The notes below the pieces were generated by a model, which did not search any database, was not told the origin of the DNA, and saw only the letters and a list, made by a program, of their open reading frames with translations. 64,000 nucleotides of DNA from contig JANOSD010000025.1 of assembly GCA_031415655.1 (NCBI GenBank), positions 5,676 through 69,675 of the forward strand, written 5' to 3'. This document shows positions 25,846 through 34,863 of the stretch, piece by piece. The position numbers and the translations under genes are program-made. Position 1 is the first letter of the stretch; each line of letters starts with the position of its first letter. Origin of the DNA: JAKOVR01 sp031415655. GTDB lineage: Bacteria; Actinomycetota; Acidimicrobiia; Acidimicrobiales; Acidimicrobilacustridaceae.

Positions 25846-27462
25846 ATGTCCGAGCCTTTCGATGCCTCAATTGCCCTCGTCAACGCCAAAGCCGTTATCG
25901 ATACGGCGCAGGGCGTAGTCGACGCCGGCACCCGTACCCTCGCCGCCGCCAACCTCGATACATCACAGGTCCTGGCCTACGACCTCGCCCACGTCGCCGC
26001 GACCGTGGAGACGGGCCGATCGATGCTCGCCTACGGCGCCAAGGGCGAAGTGGAGGCCAAACTCACCGTCGCCTACATCGCCGATGCGGTGGGAGAACTG
26101 GCCGCCAAGCTCTACGGCCGCGACGCCATGTGGGGTGTCCCGATCGATGCGCTCGACGACAGCCGCGACTTCGTCGCCGCCTACCGCGATCCCGAGTTCT
26201 TGGCGCCGCTCGCCACCCAACCCGGTCCCCGCCACCTTGACGCCGACTTCGAGCTCGTACAAGACACCTTTCGTCGTTTCGCCGATGAGAAGCTCACCGA
26301 GCTCGCCGAACACATTCATCGCCACAATGCTGATATCCCCGAGAGTCTCATTGAAGATCTGGCGGAAATGGGCGTGTTCGGCTTGTCGGTTCCCGAGGAG
26401 TACGGAGGCTTTTCATCCGGTGGAGAGAGCGAGTACATCGGCATGGTTGTCGCCACCGAGGAGCTGTCCCGAGGATCGCTCGGCGCTGGCGGCTCGCTCA
26501 TCACCCGCCCTGAAATCCTCACCCGCGCACTCCTCGCCGGCGGCACCGACGAACAAAGACAAACTTGGCTGCCCCGCCTCGCGAGCGGCGAAATCATGAA
26601 CGCGGTGGCAGTCACCGAGCCCGACTTTGGCTCCGACGTTGCCGGCATCAAGGTCACCGCCACCCGGACCGAAGATGGCGCCGGATGGCTGATCAACGGT
26701 GTAAAGACCTGGTGCACCTTCGGCGCCCGCGCCGACGTCCTCATGCTCCTCGCTCGCACCGACCCCGATCGCTCGCTCACCCACAAGGGGCTCTCGATGT
26801 TCATCGTGCCAAAACCTCGCGGTGAGGGGCACGGCTTCGAGTTCACCCAGGACACCAGCGGCGGCGCTCCCGGCGGCGCAAAGATGGAAGGCCGCCCGAT
26901 CGACACCATCGGGTATCGAGGAATGCACTCCTATGAGGTGGCATTCGATAACTGGTGGGTGCCGGCCGACAACCAGATCGGGCTCGAGGGCGGTCTGGGC
27001 AAAGGTTTCTACTACCAGATGGCCGGGTTCGAGAACGGTCGTCTGCAAACGGCCGCGCGAGCGATCGGCGTCATGCAAGCGGCCTACGAAGCGGCCGCGC
27101 AGTACGCCCTCGACCGCACCGTCTTCGGTGCCCCTATCGCCGACTACCAGCTCACCCAGGTAAAGCTGGCGCGCATGGCATTCCTCATCCAGGCGGCCCG
27201 TCAGTTCTCCTATGACGTGGCCCGACAGATGGCGCAGGGAGGCGGGCTCCTGGAGGCGTCAATGGTGAAGGCCTACGTATGCAAGGCGGCGGAATGGGTG
27301 ACGCGTGAAGCCATGCAGATCCATGGTGGCTTCGGTTACGCCGAGGAGTACTCGGTGAGCCGCTACTTCGTGGATGCCCGAGTTCTTTCGATATTCGAGG
27401 GCGCCGACGAGACGTTGTGCCTCAAGGTGATCGCCCGCCGTATGGTCGACGCCATCAAGTAG
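25846..27462 (+). CDS. mcd: Acyl-CoA dehydrogenase family, probable (2S)-methylsuccinyl-CoA dehydrogenase
   Basis: 538 residues, longer than the ~380 of ordinary acyl-CoA dehydrogenases because of a ~140-residue helical N-terminal extension (LAYDLAHVAATVETGRSMLAYGAKG). This extension and the sequence DFELVQDTFRRFADEKL are hallmarks of the flavoprotein that oxidises (2S)-methylsuccinyl-CoA to mesaconyl-CoA in the ethylmalonyl-CoA pathway. The core has FGLSVPEEYGG, VTEPDFGSDVAGI, ENGRLQTAARAIGVMQAAYE and QIHGGFGYAEEYSVSRYFVDAR. It is divergent from the zinc-finger gene and lies 3 kb from the mesaconyl-CoA hydratase. The pathway assignment is inference from the extension and the neighbour; crotonyl-CoA carboxylase/reductase is not in the window. 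Confidence 0.88.
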   Translation: MSEPFDASIALVNAKAVIDTAQGVVDAGTRTLAAANLDTSQVLAYDLAHVAATVETGRSMLAYGAKGEVEAKLTVAYIADAVGELAAKLYGRDAMWGVPIDALDDSRDFVAAYRDPEFLAPLATQPGPRHLDADFELVQDTFRRFADEKLTELAEHIHRHNADIPESLIEDLAEMGVFGLSVPEEYGGFSSGGESEYIGMVVATEELSRGSLGAGGSLITRPEILTRALLAGGTDEQRQTWLPRLASGEIMNAVAVTEPDFGSDVAGIKVTATRTEDGAGWLINGVKTWCTFGARADVLMLLARTDPDRSLTHKGLSMFIVPKPRGEGHGFEFTQDTSGGAPGGAKMEGRPIDTIGYRGMHSYEVAFDNWWVPADNQIGLEGGLGKGFYYQMAGFENGRLQTAARAIGVMQAAYEAAAQYALDRTVFGAPIADYQLTQVKLARMAFLIQAARQFSYDVARQMAQGGGLLEASMVKAYVCKAAEWVTREAMQIHGGFGYAEEYSVSRYFVDARVLSIFEGADETLCLKVIARRMVDAIK

Positions 27463-27468
27463 CGGGCC

Positions 27469-27561
27469 TCAACCCAGTTCAGCGTGGAGCAACTCGATCG
27501 TAGCTGCCGACGCCGATGCCTCGGCGTCGTACACCTCCGGACGGGTGTCATTGCAGCACAC
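27469..27561 (-). CDS. Possible 30-residue ORF (begins MCCNDT)
   Basis: Between the mcd stop and the PPOX gene, the minus strand carries a GTG-started frame of 30 residues with an AAGGGG run about 10 bases upstream. The peptide is acidic and Ala-rich (DAEASASAATIELLHAELG) with two adjacent cysteines near its start. In the same frame there is no stop for ~28 codons upstream, so it could be the tail of a decayed longer gene. No homologue is recognised. The evidence is only the start signal and protein-like composition; treat as speculative. Confidence 0.22.
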   Translation of the reverse strand: MCCNDTRPEVYDAEASASAATIELLHAELG

Positions 27562-27732
27562 ATGGTCGAGCCCCTTCCCGGGGGAATCACTAGTGAGGCT
27601 TCGAGGTGGCGAGCGAGTTCGGGCCCGAAAAATCGGTCAAGGTCGGCGCAGCGACGCCACGATCAACGCCAAGCCACCACCCATGCGCTTTCCCTACCCT
27701 CGGAGCCCCGTTCGTACGATCCGTTCGTGTGT
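27562..27732. other. Intergenic remainder with no gene seen
   Basis: This stretch between the possible small ORF and the PPOX gene contains AT-richer bits and a short direct repeat (GTACGA near 27712-27725) but no convincing coding frame, RNA or terminator that I can identify. Plus-strand frames crossing it run antisense into the PPOX gene and were rejected. Confidence 0.4.
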
Positions 27733-28203
27733 TTAGTAGACACCTGCAAGCTTTCGGTGGTCCCACGAGACCACACGCTCGGGCACGATCTCGATGCTCA
27801 CTCGTTTGTTCACCAGCGGGGCTACCGCCAGTTCAAGGCCGGCAGGGTCGGTGATCCCGAAGTACCGCTCTGCCACGGTCGTGGCAACGGCCCGTTTCAC
27901 GGTGTCATCGTCGTGAATTATCGCTCTACCCACGATCTCTACACCTTGCAGTTCCTCGTATTCTTCACCGGCTTCGACGAGCACCGTGATCCGAGAATCG
28001 CGTTGGAGGTTCAGCACCTTCTGTGATTTGGCGAACGTCGCAAACGCGGTGTTGGCGCCCAAGAAGCCGTACCACATTGCGACCAGGTGGATGTTGCCAT
28101 CGGGACCGAAGGACGCAATGTTCATGACATGGCGCCCCTGAAGGAACTCTTCTACTTCGGCATCGGACATACGGATCTGCTCGCGGCGTGACATACCCGA
28201 CAA
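27733..28203 (-). CDS. PPOX-class pyridoxamine 5'-phosphate oxidase-like (flavin/F420) protein
   Basis: 156 residues with the split-barrel flavin-binding pattern: VMNIASFGPDGNIHLVAMWYGF, FATFAKSQKVLNLQRDSRITVLVEAG and VEIVGRAIIHDD. Actinobacterial members often bind F420 instead of FMN and reduce small aromatic or quinone-like substrates. Start MSGMSRREQ at 28203; MSRREQ at 28194 is equally plausible. It is four bases downstream of the eIF-2B-like gene stop, so the two are co-transcribed. No substrate-specific feature is visible. Confidence 0.87.
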   Translation of the reverse strand: MSGMSRREQIRMSDAEVEEFLQGRHVMNIASFGPDGNIHLVAMWYGFLGANTAFATFAKSQKVLNLQRDSRITVLVEAGEEYEELQGVEIVGRAIIHDDDTVKRAVATTVAERYFGITDPAGLELAVAPLVNKRVSIEIVPERVVSWDHRKLAGVY

Positions 28204-28207
28204 TGTG

Positions 28208-29125
28208 TCACATCACTACGCCGCGAAACAGCTCGGGGCACTCCGGGCAAAAAGAACCCACTGCGGCGCGATCCCTCGGTAGTACCCCCGAGGGATCGGC
28301 GACGGCGGAAACCAGCGAGAGCGGAAGGAGATCGTGCGTGCCTTCGGGGGGCGAGTGAATCGACCCTTTCGTCGATCCGGCGACTTCGCTGGCAGCATCG
28401 ATGAACGGCGCCGCCAGGCCGGCCCAATTTCTCTGACCGAGATGCCTCCCCACCCCGCCAACCAACCAGACCGGTGTGCCGAGGGCATTGGCGCAAGCCG
28501 CGGCGGTGAGCCCCCCTCGTGGCACGAGGGCGAGGTCAGGTCCGATAGCCAAGGCTTCCACGAGAACGAGGGATGCCGACGACACCGCCGCACCGAGCGA
28601 AATGGCCGCCACGCCCATGGGATCGACTCCCGGACCGTCGTCCCACCGCGTGGGACCGTCGTCCTCCAACCACGCCGCGCGCAGCGGTTGGGGTCTTCCG
28701 GGCCGACCCGATCGCCAGGTAGCAACACCAGGCTCGCCGCCCTCAAGCGGCCAGGCCCCTACGTCCCCTCGACGGGCGAGCGCCATGCCGAGCAGGCTGT
28801 CTGGCGCACAAGAGCCCACTACGACTGCGGTGGCCGATTCGGGCAGCTCCTCTGACAACCGGCGAGCGGTGGGATCCGACGACATCTCCTCGGCGGCGAT
28901 CCAGAGCTCGTCGTACGGGTCGAGTGCAGTGACGGCCCGAGCGGCAAGCCACACCAAGGGTGCCGAACCGGGTTGCCGGGCTATCACGCGCTGGCACGCT
29001 GTAAGGAAGCCCTGCGGTTCATCGGCGAAGGCCGCCAGCGCTCCCGCCGCTTCTTGCACGAGGACCTGGGGCGGCAGGGTGCCGGCTCGGGCCAAATACC
29101 GGAGTCGCTCGATGGGATGCATCAT
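28208..29125 (-). CDS. eIF-2B-like/NagB-RpiA-fold conserved actinobacterial protein
   Basis: 305 residues. Begins MMHPIERLRYLARAGTLPPQVLVQEAAGALAAF, a conserved actinobacterial opening, followed by a nucleotide/sugar-phosphate-binding-like domain: SATAVVVGSCAPDSLLGMALARRG, then LVLVEALAIGPDLALVPRGGLTAAACANALGTPVWLVGGVGRHL, the Gly-rich core of the initiation-factor-2B/NagB/RpiA fold. C-terminal SFCPECPELF has two cysteines. No eIF-2 system exists in bacteria; members of the fold are isomerases or regulatory proteins, and this one's role is unknown. ATG codons at 29125 and 29122 are both possible starts. In one run with the PPOX gene; 33 bases after the membrane protein. Confidence 0.8.
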   Translation of the reverse strand: MMHPIERLRYLARAGTLPPQVLVQEAAGALAAFADEPQGFLTACQRVIARQPGSAPLVWLAARAVTALDPYDELWIAAEEMSSDPTARRLSEELPESATAVVVGSCAPDSLLGMALARRGDVGAWPLEGGEPGVATWRSGRPGRPQPLRAAWLEDDGPTRWDDGPGVDPMGVAAISLGAAVSSASLVLVEALAIGPDLALVPRGGLTAAACANALGTPVWLVGGVGRHLGQRNWAGLAAPFIDAASEVAGSTKGSIHSPPEGTHDLLPLSLVSAVADPSGVLPRDRAAVGSFCPECPELFRGVVM

Positions 29126-29158
29126 CAAGCAGGGTACCGCTCGGGAACGCAAGCCGGC

Positions 29159-29689
29159 TCAGAGCGCTCCTGCTCCAGGTTTCCACAGCATGTCGATCAT
29201 GAGCAGCAAGAAGATGAGGTGAAGCATTCCGCCGAACATGGCCGCCTTCTCCCCCCGTTCCTTGAGCTCAGCCACCTCCCGGGGAGGTCCAGACTCCGTT
29301 GCACCATGGGTGCCGCCGGCGAGGCGATCCTGCAGTTCGACGATGGCGTTCTGGTTTGGCTGTTGGAGAAACACCGAAACCAACACACCGGCTGCGAAGA
29401 GTGCGAAACCGGCCGATACCCACGTCTGTTTAAACGTGATCCCGTTGTTGCCGCCAAGCACAACCAGGAGCAGCCCGGTTGCTCCGGCGGCGTAGATGAA
29501 CGGGGTCGACAGGACCTTCGATGCGTTGTGCAACTTTTTGGTGAACAACGCTGCCGCCGCAGGGTCGAAATCACTGGCCTGTTTGGCCAGCATCGCCCAG
29601 ACGAACGTCGAGCCGAAGCCAATCACTACCGCAAGAAGGTGAAGGAACAACAGAATCTGAAGAAGGAGGCCGGAGCCGGGACCGATCAT
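29159..29689 (-). CDS. DUF2269-like four-helix membrane protein
   Basis: 176 residues from the ATG at 29689; an in-frame start at 29728 would add 13. Four hydrophobic segments are apparent (~8-30, 60-80, 88-108 and 150-170). The first contains LLQILLFLHLLAVVIGFGSTFVWAML, resembling heme- or quinone-associated His-containing helices of DUF2269 proteins. A soluble loop (115-145) is charged. An inner-membrane protein of unknown function. Followed by the eIF-2B-like gene on the same strand and divergent from the thioredoxin-like gene. Confidence 0.78.
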   Translation of the reverse strand: MIGPGSGLLLQILLFLHLLAVVIGFGSTFVWAMLAKQASDFDPAAAALFTKKLHNASKVLSTPFIYAAGATGLLLVVLGGNNGITFKQTWVSAGFALFAAGVLVSVFLQQPNQNAIVELQDRLAGGTHGATESGPPREVAELKERGEKAAMFGGMLHLIFLLLMIDMLWKPGAGAL

Positions 29690-29768
29690 GACCCGAAGGT
29701 AGCCGCCGAGGTCGGAGTCGAGGTGCATGTGCTTGGGGCGTTCCGGGTCCTTCCGCTACGTTGCGACC

Positions 29769-30257
29769 GTGCCGATCGACATCCCCGCCGACACCCCATT
29801 CACTGCCCTTACCGGCGATTCCGGTCCGGTCGGGCAATGGACCACCAATTTCCATCTCGCCCTCGTAGTGGTTGACCCCTACACCTACGAAAGCTCCTGG
29901 ATCCTCGAGACCGCAGTGCGGATCCTGCGAGATTTCGCCGCCGCTGATTGCCGGTGTTCGTTTCTCGTCACGGGCCCGGCTGACGATGCCCGTCAGTTTC
30001 TGGGTCCGTTCGTCGAAGAGTTCATGGTCTTCGTCGACCCCGAACGTCTGGCGGTCCAGGGCATGGCCCTCGAACAGCTTCCCGCCTTCGTGCACGTCAA
30101 CGTGAGCAACGAAATCGAAACCAAAGCAGAAGGCTGGAACCCCGACGACTGGCGCGACGTCGCCGAACACCTCGCCACCCTCATGAGCTGGCAGTGTCCC
30201 ACGTTGCCCCACACCGCCGACCCAAAACCGTTCCCCGGAACCCCCGCGCTCGGGTGA
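29769..30257 (+). CDS. Conserved actinobacterial protein, thioredoxin-like fold suspected
   Basis: 162 residues from a GTG at 29769 (PIDIPADTPF). A central strand-helix pattern (NFHLALVVVDPYTYESSWILETAVRIL, CRCSFLVTGPADDARQFLG, FMVFVDPERLAVQGMALEQLPAFVHV) looks like a thioredoxin fold, including the LPAF turn that in thioredoxins holds the cis-Pro. There is no CxxC active site, so a redox role is unlikely unless C73/C75 act. The C-terminal GWNPDDWRDVAEHLATLMSW and PFPGTPALG are, from memory, conserved among actinobacterial homologues of unknown function. An upstream in-frame ATG at 29727 lies inside the divergent gene's leader and was not used. Confidence 0.7.
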   Translation: MPIDIPADTPFTALTGDSGPVGQWTTNFHLALVVVDPYTYESSWILETAVRILRDFAAADCRCSFLVTGPADDARQFLGPFVEEFMVFVDPERLAVQGMALEQLPAFVHVNVSNEIETKAEGWNPDDWRDVAEHLATLMSWQCPTLPHTADPKPFPGTPALG

Positions 30258-30288
30258 GCTCCTGGCGCCGAAGCGCTCGTAGGGCGTT

Positions 30289-31956
30289 TTAGGGGGCGGT
30301 CGCCACCGCGACATTCTCCAGCGCCACGGTGCCCCGCAATTGAGGCAGCCCGGGCCGACCGTTGGGCAGTGTCGACTCGGCGAGACCCGATACCGCCGGC
30401 GCGGCGACAAGGTTGTCACGCATCCGCACGAGGAAAACGAAGGGCAGTTCCAAAGCGAGCTGTTCCTGAATAATTCGGAACTGCTCGGCCTGAGCGGTGA
30501 CATCGCCGGTGGCGCGCGCCTTGGCGAGCGCTTCGTCGATCCACCGACTGCTCAGACCAATCCCGTCAGCGCGGCTGTGCAACGTGGCGTGGTCCTCGTC
30601 AGGATGCTGCCCGCCAAACATCGGCACCAACGCGGCCACAAAACGCCAGTCGGCCACTCGGGCCCGAAGTTCTGGCCCCGCTAACCACCGAGGAACGACA
30701 GCTATATCGATCTCCTGCAGCTGGAACTCCAACTCCTGCACGAGCCGTCGGTTGATTGCGGTGTCCTCCACCATGAGTTCAAACCGAAGAGAATTGCTGG
30801 GATCGGCCCGGCGGGCCAGATCCTCCTTCGCCGTGTTCGGATCTCGAACCGGCCATTGCGCTTGCCCGAACCACCGCGAACCTTCGCTGAACGGACCCTC
30901 CGCTGGAGGGTATTGCCCGTTGAACACTCGGCGCGAGAGTGCGTCGCGATCAATGGCATGGGCGAGCGCAGCTCGGGCATTGGCATCGTTGAACGGCGGA
31001 CGGTCGGTGGCCAATGCCAACACCAACTCCGGGGTCTCACCCGCCTCGTCGGCCTCCAGAACGACCCTCCCCTGTTGTGCGGCAGCCGCCCCCGACGCCA
31101 TCGGCAACGGCTCGTCGAATTGCGCCACATCAAGGTCGCCCGACGCCACTATCGCCGACCGAGCGGTGGCGTCGATCACGAAACGGAAGGTGATCGTTGC
31201 ACTTTTCGCAGGAATCCCCCGCCAGTACTCGGGGGTGCGCACCACTCGAAGATGCCGACCGCGTTCCCACGCATCGAGCCGGAACGGGCCAGTGCCAACC
31301 ATCACATCGGGCGTCGGTGGAGCGCCAGCCTCGGTTCGCGGGGCCACGGCCACCATGCCGAGCTGTCCGGCCAGAACGTGCGGGAATGTTGACCACGGTT
31401 CACGCATTTGCACGACAACGGTGTGCCGCTCCACCGCCTCCACATTGGCCAACAGCGACAAGTCCCCCGCAAAGGTCTGACTTCCCCTGGCTCGGTCCAA
31501 CATGTCAACCACGACGGCGGCATCGAAAGGACGGTTGTCGTGGAACCGTACACCGGGCCGAACTTTAATCGTCCACGTTCGCAGGTCTTCCGATGGGGTG
31601 ACCGATTCGGCCAGAACCGGTTGCAGATCGAGCCGTTCGTCGTAGGCCATCAATGGATCGAAGACGGCCCGCGCCACCTGGTAGGTCGCTCGATCGAAAA
31701 TATGGCTCACCGGGTCGAGAGAGCCCGGTTCGTTCTCCAGACCAAAACGAACCCCGCCGGGAGAATCGGGGGTGTCACCTGCCGCTGAAGGCATCGTGGT
31801 GCCGGGCACGCCCGATCCAGGGGTGGTCGCGATCGGAGATGACGGCGGAGGGCTCGGTTCCGGGTCTCGGGTACAGCTGCCGACCGCGAACGCCAGCATG
31901 GTGGATACGAGCACGCCCGCCAACGCCGCAGTACGTCGACCCCGACGAGCGGTCAC
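30289..31956 (-). CDS. SBP-5-type (peptide/nickel ABC) extracellular binding lipoprotein
   Basis: 555 residues from a GTG at 31956 that overlaps the upstream stop by GTGA. The signal peptide ends in a lipobox (FAVGSC at ~25-30); a Pro/Ser/Thr linker follows. The family 5 solute-binding fold is clear: GLENEPGSLDPVSH, FDPLMAYDERLDLQPVLAES, TWTIKVRPGVRFHDNRPFDAAVVVDMLDR, GTGPFRLDAWERG, NDANARAALAHAIDRDALSRRVFNG. Members bind peptides, nickel or other small solutes for an ABC importer, but no permease or ATPase gene is adjacent; the only partner is the GT39-like membrane protein upstream. It may therefore be an orphan or serve a remote transporter. Confidence 0.88.
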   Translation of the reverse strand: MTARRGRRTAALAGVLVSTMLAFAVGSCTRDPEPSPPPSSPIATTPGSGVPGTTMPSAAGDTPDSPGGVRFGLENEPGSLDPVSHIFDRATYQVARAVFDPLMAYDERLDLQPVLAESVTPSEDLRTWTIKVRPGVRFHDNRPFDAAVVVDMLDRARGSQTFAGDLSLLANVEAVERHTVVVQMREPWSTFPHVLAGQLGMVAVAPRTEAGAPPTPDVMVGTGPFRLDAWERGRHLRVVRTPEYWRGIPAKSATITFRFVIDATARSAIVASGDLDVAQFDEPLPMASGAAAAQQGRVVLEADEAGETPELVLALATDRPPFNDANARAALAHAIDRDALSRRVFNGQYPPAEGPFSEGSRWFGQAQWPVRDPNTAKEDLARRADPSNSLRFELMVEDTAINRRLVQELEFQLQEIDIAVVPRWLAGPELRARVADWRFVAALVPMFGGQHPDEDHATLHSRADGIGLSSRWIDEALAKARATGDVTAQAEQFRIIQEQLALELPFVFLVRMRDNLVAAPAVSGLAESTLPNGRPGLPQLRGTVALENVAVATAP

Positions 31957-33410
31957 GGGGAACGCAGCCAAACCACGGCTCGACGAACCGCAAGATCGAT
32001 GCCGATTGCCGCCGCGATGACCAATGCCACGTCGGCGGGAATGCGGTAACGGGTGATGCCAAAGCTGAGCATGGCGGTGAGCGTGACCGCGGCAGCGAGG
32101 CCGACGATGGGGCTCAGCGGTATACCGCGGCGACGCAGATCGAGGATGCCGAGCACGCCAAACGGAATCAACACCGCATAAAACCACAGCCCGATGCGCG
32201 ACGGGGCCTCTCCCCGACCTTCGAGCACCGTGTTGAATCGAATGTTCCCCTCGACGTCGTAGAGATCCCACATACGACCCGCTCGCGCCAGCATCACCAC
32301 CGGAAGCTGATCGGCGTTGGCCGTGATGTACGTGATCGCCTGGGAACGGGCCTCGGCATCGGCGACCTCTTCTGACGCCATCGCGGGGTTCGTGTCGAGT
32401 GGGGTGAGCCTGCTGGCACAAGCAAACGAGTAGTAACCGATCGCGTCGCCGTAGAACGCCTGATCACACGAGCCATGAATGAGCACCATGCCGGTTCCCG
32501 AGGTAACGGTGACCGGAGTAGGAAAACGGGAGAGGTTGTAGGCCACCCACGGCGCCAGGACGGCAAATGTGACGGCACTCACGACCGCACCATGGGCAAG
32601 TCGGCGCTGCAGCGTGAGCGAACGCATACCCCACAGCAGTGACGGCAAGGTGAAGGCCAACAAGAAGACGCCCTCGCCCCGAGTGAGGCTCGACAGGCCA
32701 ATCATCCCTCCCAGGATCACCGCGCTTGCCCACCCCGCCTTGGCCCAAAAGTGATAACACGCCATGATCAGCACGGCCACGATCGGGATGTACACCGACT
32801 CGGAGAGGTAACGAAAGTCGTTGATCCACAACATCGGATAGGTCGCGGCAAGAAGGGCCGCCAACGGGGCTACCACGTGGCGCCGACGACCTCCGATCTG
32901 CCATGCCGCCAATCCAATCAGTGCCACCCCGAGCGTGCCGATCAGCACCTGCGCCTTGCGGTGATCGTCCACGTCGGTGACGCCAGCTTTGATGAGCGTG
33001 GCGAGGAACACGGTGTAGACCGGAGGATGACCAGCCCCGGGCTGGAGCTGGGCGACGTCGGTTCGCAGTTGTCCTTGAAGCCACGCCGTGGGGTTGGCAA
33101 ATCCCTGACCGTCGGCGAGTAATTGCGCCTGCGTGCGGTAGTAGTAGGCGTCGCCCCAGCCAATGTCCGCAAAACATCCCTCGGGAGGTTTCTCCCCGAA
33201 GTAGGTGGGTTCTGGACAGGTTGGGTAGCTGACCGTGACGGCGTACCAACGAATGCCAAAGCCGACGAGTGAGGCAAGAGCGACCAACACGAGTGTGATC
33301 GTCAGCCCCCGCCGGCCTTGGATCCGCTCGTCACCGACGTCCAGGCGAGCAGGGCTCGGCGTGAGGGGACCCTCAGGAACGATGTCGGAAGTGGTTTCGA
33401 GCGTGGTCAT
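31953..33410 (-). CDS. GT39/PMT-like polytopic membrane glycosyltransferase
   Basis: 485 residues from the ATG at 33410 (16 more if started at 33458). About ten hydrophobic helices follow an N-terminal cytosolic stretch of ~35 residues. The first external loop has a GDAYYYRTQAQLLADGQGF motif (an Asp beside a helix end, as in GT-C enzymes), then GAGHPPVYTVFLA and DFRYLSESVYIPIVAVLI. These match dolichyl-phosphate-mannose-dependent or ArnT-like transferases (GT39/PMT_2), which move sugars from polyprenyl phosphates to proteins or lipids outside the membrane. It is coupled by GTGA to the downstream binding-protein gene. The acceptor is not predictable. Confidence 0.82.
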   Translation of the reverse strand: MTTLETTSDIVPEGPLTPSPARLDVGDERIQGRRGLTITLVLVALASLVGFGIRWYAVTVSYPTCPEPTYFGEKPPEGCFADIGWGDAYYYRTQAQLLADGQGFANPTAWLQGQLRTDVAQLQPGAGHPPVYTVFLATLIKAGVTDVDDHRKAQVLIGTLGVALIGLAAWQIGGRRRHVVAPLAALLAATYPMLWINDFRYLSESVYIPIVAVLIMACYHFWAKAGWASAVILGGMIGLSSLTRGEGVFLLAFTLPSLLWGMRSLTLQRRLAHGAVVSAVTFAVLAPWVAYNLSRFPTPVTVTSGTGMVLIHGSCDQAFYGDAIGYYSFACASRLTPLDTNPAMASEEVADAEARSQAITYITANADQLPVVMLARAGRMWDLYDVEGNIRFNTVLEGRGEAPSRIGLWFYAVLIPFGVLGILDLRRRGIPLSPIVGLAAAVTLTAMLSFGITRYRIPADVALVIAAAIGIDLAVRRAVVWLRSP

Positions 33411-33442
33411 CGTAGCGAAGGGTGCGGCAGGAGCGCCCGAGG

Positions 33443-34231
33443 TTACCGAGCTGTCCACCCGCCATCCACGGTCAGGGTATGCCCTGTGACGTAGGTGCTG
33501 GCGTCACCCGCCAAGAACAGCAGTGCGCCGTCGAGCTCGTGCTCCTCCCCGCCGCGACCCATGGGATCGTTGCGTTGGAGAAACGTCTGTGAGGCTGGGT
33601 CCTCAAACATCACCGTGGTCATCTCGCTGGGAAACCAGCCAGGAGCGATGGCGTTCACCCGCACACCCTTACGGGCCCATTGCACCGCCAGCTCACGAGT
33701 GAGGTTCACCACTCCGCCTTTCGATGCGGCGTAGGACGCCTGCTTGATCGGCGCCGCAGCCACGAGCCCCAGGATCGAAGCGATATTCACAATCGAACCG
33801 TTGCTCTGCTCGATCATTTGTCGACCGACGAGTTGTGTGAGCGCAAACAGGCTGGTGAGGTTCACGTCGACCACCTGCGCGAAGTGGTCCACCGGCTCGT
33901 CTTCGGCCGCCATCGGTGTGCCGATACCCGCGTTGTTCACGAGCACATCGATGCGCCCGGACACGGCGAGCGCGGCGTCAACCAGCGTTTGCCGATCCGA
34001 CGCGCTCGTGACATCGCCCACGACCGCTATCCCTCGATTCAGGCCAGCCGCAGTGGCCTCCAACTGCTCCGCCCGACGAGCACTCACCACGACCGTGGCG
34101 CCGGCGGCATCGAGCACCTTGGCAAACCGGGCGCCCAGCCCGCCCGATGCTCCGGTGACGATGGCCACGCGGCCGTCGAGCCGGAAGAGGTGATCGAGAC
34201 TGAGGGTATCGGTGGAGCTTTGGGCGGTCAT
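33443..34231 (-). CDS. Short-chain dehydrogenase/reductase
   Basis: 262 residues, classical SDR: TGASGGLG cofactor motif (~26-33), NNAGIG (~96), catalytic Ser in NIASILG, Tyr-x-x-x-Lys in SYAASKGG, and PGWFPSEM after the catalytic region. The ARRAE stretch after the second strand favours NADP(H). It is immediately upstream of, and on the same strand as, the GT39-like gene and just 21 bases downstream of the TetR gene stop, so it is likely co-regulated with the TetR repressor. Substrate unknown. Confidence 0.9.
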   Translation of the reverse strand: MTAQSSTDTLSLDHLFRLDGRVAIVTGASGGLGARFAKVLDAAGATVVVSARRAEQLEATAAGLNRGIAVVGDVTSASDRQTLVDAALAVSGRIDVLVNNAGIGTPMAAEDEPVDHFAQVVDVNLTSLFALTQLVGRQMIEQSNGSIVNIASILGLVAAAPIKQASYAASKGGVVNLTRELAVQWARKGVRVNAIAPGWFPSEMTTVMFEDPASQTFLQRNDPMGRGGEEHELDGALLFLAGDASTYVTGHTLTVDGGWTAR

Positions 34232-34252
34232 GGGCGAAGTATGGCCGACCGA

Positions 34253-34858
34253 TCAACGAGTGGAGGGGGCGACCCACGCGCCGAACATCCCGAGCAAGCC
34301 ATTGGTGGACAACGTGATGAACTCTTCGTCGCGATCAGGTTCGCCGACGTCAAGCCACGTCACCACGCCGTCCATCAAGTAGCGCACAACCGATCTCGCC
34401 GCCCACGCCCTCGATACCGGATCGACGATGCGCTCACCGAAGAGCATCAGGGCGATGCCCACGGCTCCGTCCCACAACTCGGACACGTATTGACGAAACT
34501 GGGGCTCGCGCACGGCGTGCACGAACAGCAGCCGGACCGCATCGGGGTTCTGGCGGGCAACCGTGAGAATCGCCCGAGTGGTGAACCCGAAACGTTCGGA
34601 TACGGGCCGTTGCATCTCGTGAGCCAGCTCATCGCGAATACGGGCGCTGATGTCAGCCAGTACGGCGCGGTAGAGGTCCTCCTTCGAGTCGAAATGTCGG
34701 TACACGATGAGTTTGGTGACGCCCGCCTCGGCGGCGACGTCGTCCATTGAGGTGGTGGCGAAACCGGTGCGGGCGAACGCCGTAGCCGCCGCCAACAGGA
34801 TTGAGGCCGACCGTTCTTCCCTGTTCAGGAGTTGGCGGCGTGTCGTTCGGGTCGACAT
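34253..34858 (-). CDS. TetR-family repressor, divergent from a di-iron protein
   Basis: 201 residues from an ATG at 34858 (MSTRTTRRQ); ATG at 34867 would add three. The N-terminal helix-turn-helix is typical: ILLAAATAFARTGFATTSMDDVAAEAGVTKLIVYRHFDSKEDLYRAVL. The C-terminal ligand-binding domain has VRYLMDGVVTWLD. TetR repressors bind palindromes near their own promoter and release on binding a small molecule. A 30-base inverted repeat lies immediately upstream (34864-34893) between this gene and the divergent ferritin-like gene, the obvious operator. The SDR gene downstream is probably co-transcribed. Confidence 0.92.
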   Translation of the reverse strand: MSTRTTRRQLLNREERSASILLAAATAFARTGFATTSMDDVAAEAGVTKLIVYRHFDSKEDLYRAVLADISARIRDELAHEMQRPVSERFGFTTRAILTVARQNPDAVRLLFVHAVREPQFRQYVSELWDGAVGIALMLFGERIVDPVSRAWAARSVVRYLMDGVVTWLDVGEPDRDEEFITLSTNGLLGMFGAWVAPSTR

Positions 34859-34863
34859 GGTTG

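Noticed and set aside
27484..28026. 180-residue plus-strand frame
   Set aside because: It lies antisense to the well-supported PPOX gene and has shadow-like composition.
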